Assembly: GCA_009776345.1 (NCBI GenBank)
Contig: WRLS01000148.1
Location: forward strand, 1 to 5,169
Source: Oscillospiraceae bacterium
Lineage (GTDB): Bacteria > Bacillota > Clostridia > Oscillospirales > Ruminococcaceae
Reading direction: 5' to 3'
DNA length: 5,169 nt
Shown one piece after another: positions 4,083-5,169 of this stretch; the stretch's first letter is position 1, and every line of letters begins with the position of its first letter. A program made the translations under genes and the position numbers. The notes beneath the pieces were generated by a model. The model was not told the DNA's origin. It ran no database searches and was given only the letters and a program-made list of their open reading frames with translations.

Positions 4083-4928
4083 ATGAAAATCATCGACTCG
4101 CATATGCATTTTTCGGACATCGCTACATTCAAGCACAGCGCCTACATCTGCTCCGAGCTGGATTATTCCGAGAAGGGGCATCAAAACGAGGCGCGGGAAA
4201 ACGGCGTTGTACATTCCATATGTATGGGGCTTAGCGAAATCCCGCCCGACCTGTTCCCGTCCGGGGACGCAAAAACTCCGATGCTCGCCGACCTTACCGA
4301 AAAGCTCCCGCCGGATATGTCCCTGTGCCTGGGGATAAACCCGCATACGCTCACAGAAAAAAGCCTTGGCGAAATGGAAGAGATGATCACCGGCAAATGC
4401 GGCGTTGTCGGGATAAAAATTTACGCGGGATATTATCATTTCGACGTATCGGACCCGGTTTACGACCCTGTCTATAAGCTTGCGGAAAAGCATGATATCG
4501 CGGTGGCGATACATTGCGGTGATACATATTCCGAAAAAGGGCTGCTGGTTTATGCCCATCCGCTGACTGTGGACAGGCTGGCGGTCAATCACCCGGACCT
4601 GCGCATTGTAATCTGCCATATCGGCACGCCCTGGATTTTTGACGCCTGCGAAGTAACCGCCAAAAATAAAAATGTATATGTGGATACATCCGGGCTTTTA
4701 GTCGGGAACAGGGAATTTGTCGCGAAGGCGGCGGCAAACCCGCTGGTAGTTGACCGTTACCGCAGCGCGCTGACTTATCTTGAGCGGTACGACAAAGTGA
4801 TCTTCGGCACGGATTGGCCGCTTGCCGCGATGGATGAATACATTGGCTTTTGCAAGCGGCTTGTCCCGCAAGAAGCACATGGTATGTTTTTTTATGAAAA
4901 CGCCGTGAAGGTTTACAGGTGTTGTTAA
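4083..4928 (+). CDS. Amidohydrolase family TIM-barrel metal-dependent hydrolase
   Basis: This 281-residue protein fits the amidohydrolase-2 type family (metal-dependent hydrolases and decarboxylases with a TIM barrel). Metal-site motifs appear in the expected order: IDSHMHF at 4-10 (H7, H9), VGIKIYAGYYH at 109-119 with K112, AIHCGDT at 142-148 (H144), ICHIGTPW at 177-184 (H179) and FGTDWPLA at 241-248 (D244). The end, FFYENAVKVYR, is the usual closing helix of the family (Asn-Ala followed by a hydrophobic stretch). Length is typical and no signal peptide is seen, so it is probably cytoplasmic. The substrate cannot be told from sequence. The start is fixed by AGGAG at 4072-4076. It seems to be the last gene of a two-gene unit with an exported binding protein, with no clear metabolic partner nearby. 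Confidence 0.92.
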   Translation: MKIIDSHMHFSDIATFKHSAYICSELDYSEKGHQNEARENGVVHSICMGLSEIPPDLFPSGDAKTPMLADLTEKLPPDMSLCLGINPHTLTEKSLGEMEEMITGKCGVVGIKIYAGYYHFDVSDPVYDPVYKLAEKHDIAVAIHCGDTYSEKGLLVYAHPLTVDRLAVNHPDLRIVICHIGTPWIFDACEVTAKNKNVYVDTSGLLVGNREFVAKAAANPLVVDRYRSALTYLERYDKVIFGTDWPLAAMDEYIGFCKRLVPQEAHGMFFYENAVKVYRCC

Positions 4929-4972
4929 TAGTCTGCGCCAAACGCACGAGCATACACAGTGCATAAAACTCT

Positions 4973-5041
4973 GTAGTGGACGCGCCCCCGCGCGTCCCGA
5001 ATTTACCGACAATCATCAAAATTGCATCGTAGGGCGTGACG
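4973..5041 (+). repeat. Two further GTAGGG-type repeats downstream of the amidohydrolase gene
   Basis: One unit starts at 4973 and contains GGACGCG/CGCGTCC (4978-4984/4991-4997), a perfect 7-bp stem. A second starts at 5029. The 14 bases ATTGCATCGTAGGG at 5021-5034 are identical to the minus strand at 127-114, linking this stretch to the cluster at the start of the window. Confidence 0.6.
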
Positions 5042-5124
5042 ACTCGAACCGCCGCAACTACGCAGATGTGGTTATAACACGATTTCATCTTCGGTTATTT
5101 TTCACCGCTCAAGCCGCGGGGGCT

Positions 5125-5150
5125 GTTACTTTGCAACGCGGCAAAGTAAC
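5125..5150. repeat. 10-bp perfect inverted repeat GTTACTTTGC/GCAAAGTAAC
   Basis: GTTACTTTGC (5125-5134) and GCAAAGTAAC (5141-5150) flank the 6-base loop AACGCG, followed by CAAAACGC. The sequence runs on to the window edge, so the whole element may not be visible. It looks like an intergenic palindromic repeat. Between 4929 and 5169 I see no gene and no clear terminator for the amidohydrolase unit. Confidence 0.65.
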
Positions 5151-5169
5151 CAAAACGCGCCGGGGAGAC

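Noticed and set aside
5036..5055. Possible tRNA T-arm on the minus strand (GGTTCGAGTC)
   Set aside because: The bases flanking the TTCGAGT loop do not form a five-pair stem, and no acceptor, D-arm or anticodon arm is found around it.
4585..5088. 167-codon minus-strand ORF opposite the amidohydrolase 3' end
   Set aside because: It is antisense to a confident gene and to repeats, with no start signal or conserved motif.

Overview
The window looks like chromosomal DNA from an uncultured Clostridia-type Bacillota. The support is AGGAGG-type Shine-Dalgarno sites, a consensus vegetative promoter, the Clostridia style of the leucine-rich-repeat protein, and many small GC-rich palindromic intergenic repeats. 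I cannot name a genus. There are five confident protein genes, one candidate structured RNA, one upstream small ORF and several repeat families. No transposase, CRISPR array, rRNA or tRNA was seen.

Layout. Bases 1-321 hold no gene. They contain a cluster of GTAGGGGCG-type hairpin repeats, a 16-base near-perfect parS-like palindrome (206-221) and a long inverted repeat (245-323). Bases 322-1754 (minus strand) are an rsgA-RNHCP gene pair joined by an ATGA stop/start overlap. Bases 1755-2067 are an unusually organised rsgA upstream region. It has a perfect TTGACA-17-TATAAT promoter, about 187 nt of RNA that can fold into one long rod, an intrinsic terminator, and then a strong ribosome binding site opening a 39-codon ORF that overlaps the start of rsgA. 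The divergent plus-strand gene at 2161-2685 is a YgjP-type HExxH metalloprotein. Bases 2686-2879 carry another copy of the repeat found at 297-338 and a perfect 11-bp hairpin. Bases 2880-4928 are a two-gene unit: an exported protein with twelve exact 21-residue leucine-rich repeats, then a TIM-barrel amidohydrolase whose ribosome binding site overlaps the upstream stop codon. Bases 4929-5169 are repeat-rich and gene-free.

How the parts fit. RsgA is a late assembly checkpoint GTPase of the 30S subunit. The RNHCP zinc-binding protein is probably made with it. The terminator before rsgA means the pair is expressed either by readthrough of a small RNA gene (a 6S-like arrangement) or under leader-controlled attenuation. 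This is the most interesting system in the window. The leucine-rich-repeat and amidohydrolase genes have no obvious biochemical link but appear co-transcribed. All functional statements rest on motifs read by eye. RNA structures were paired by hand and not computed.
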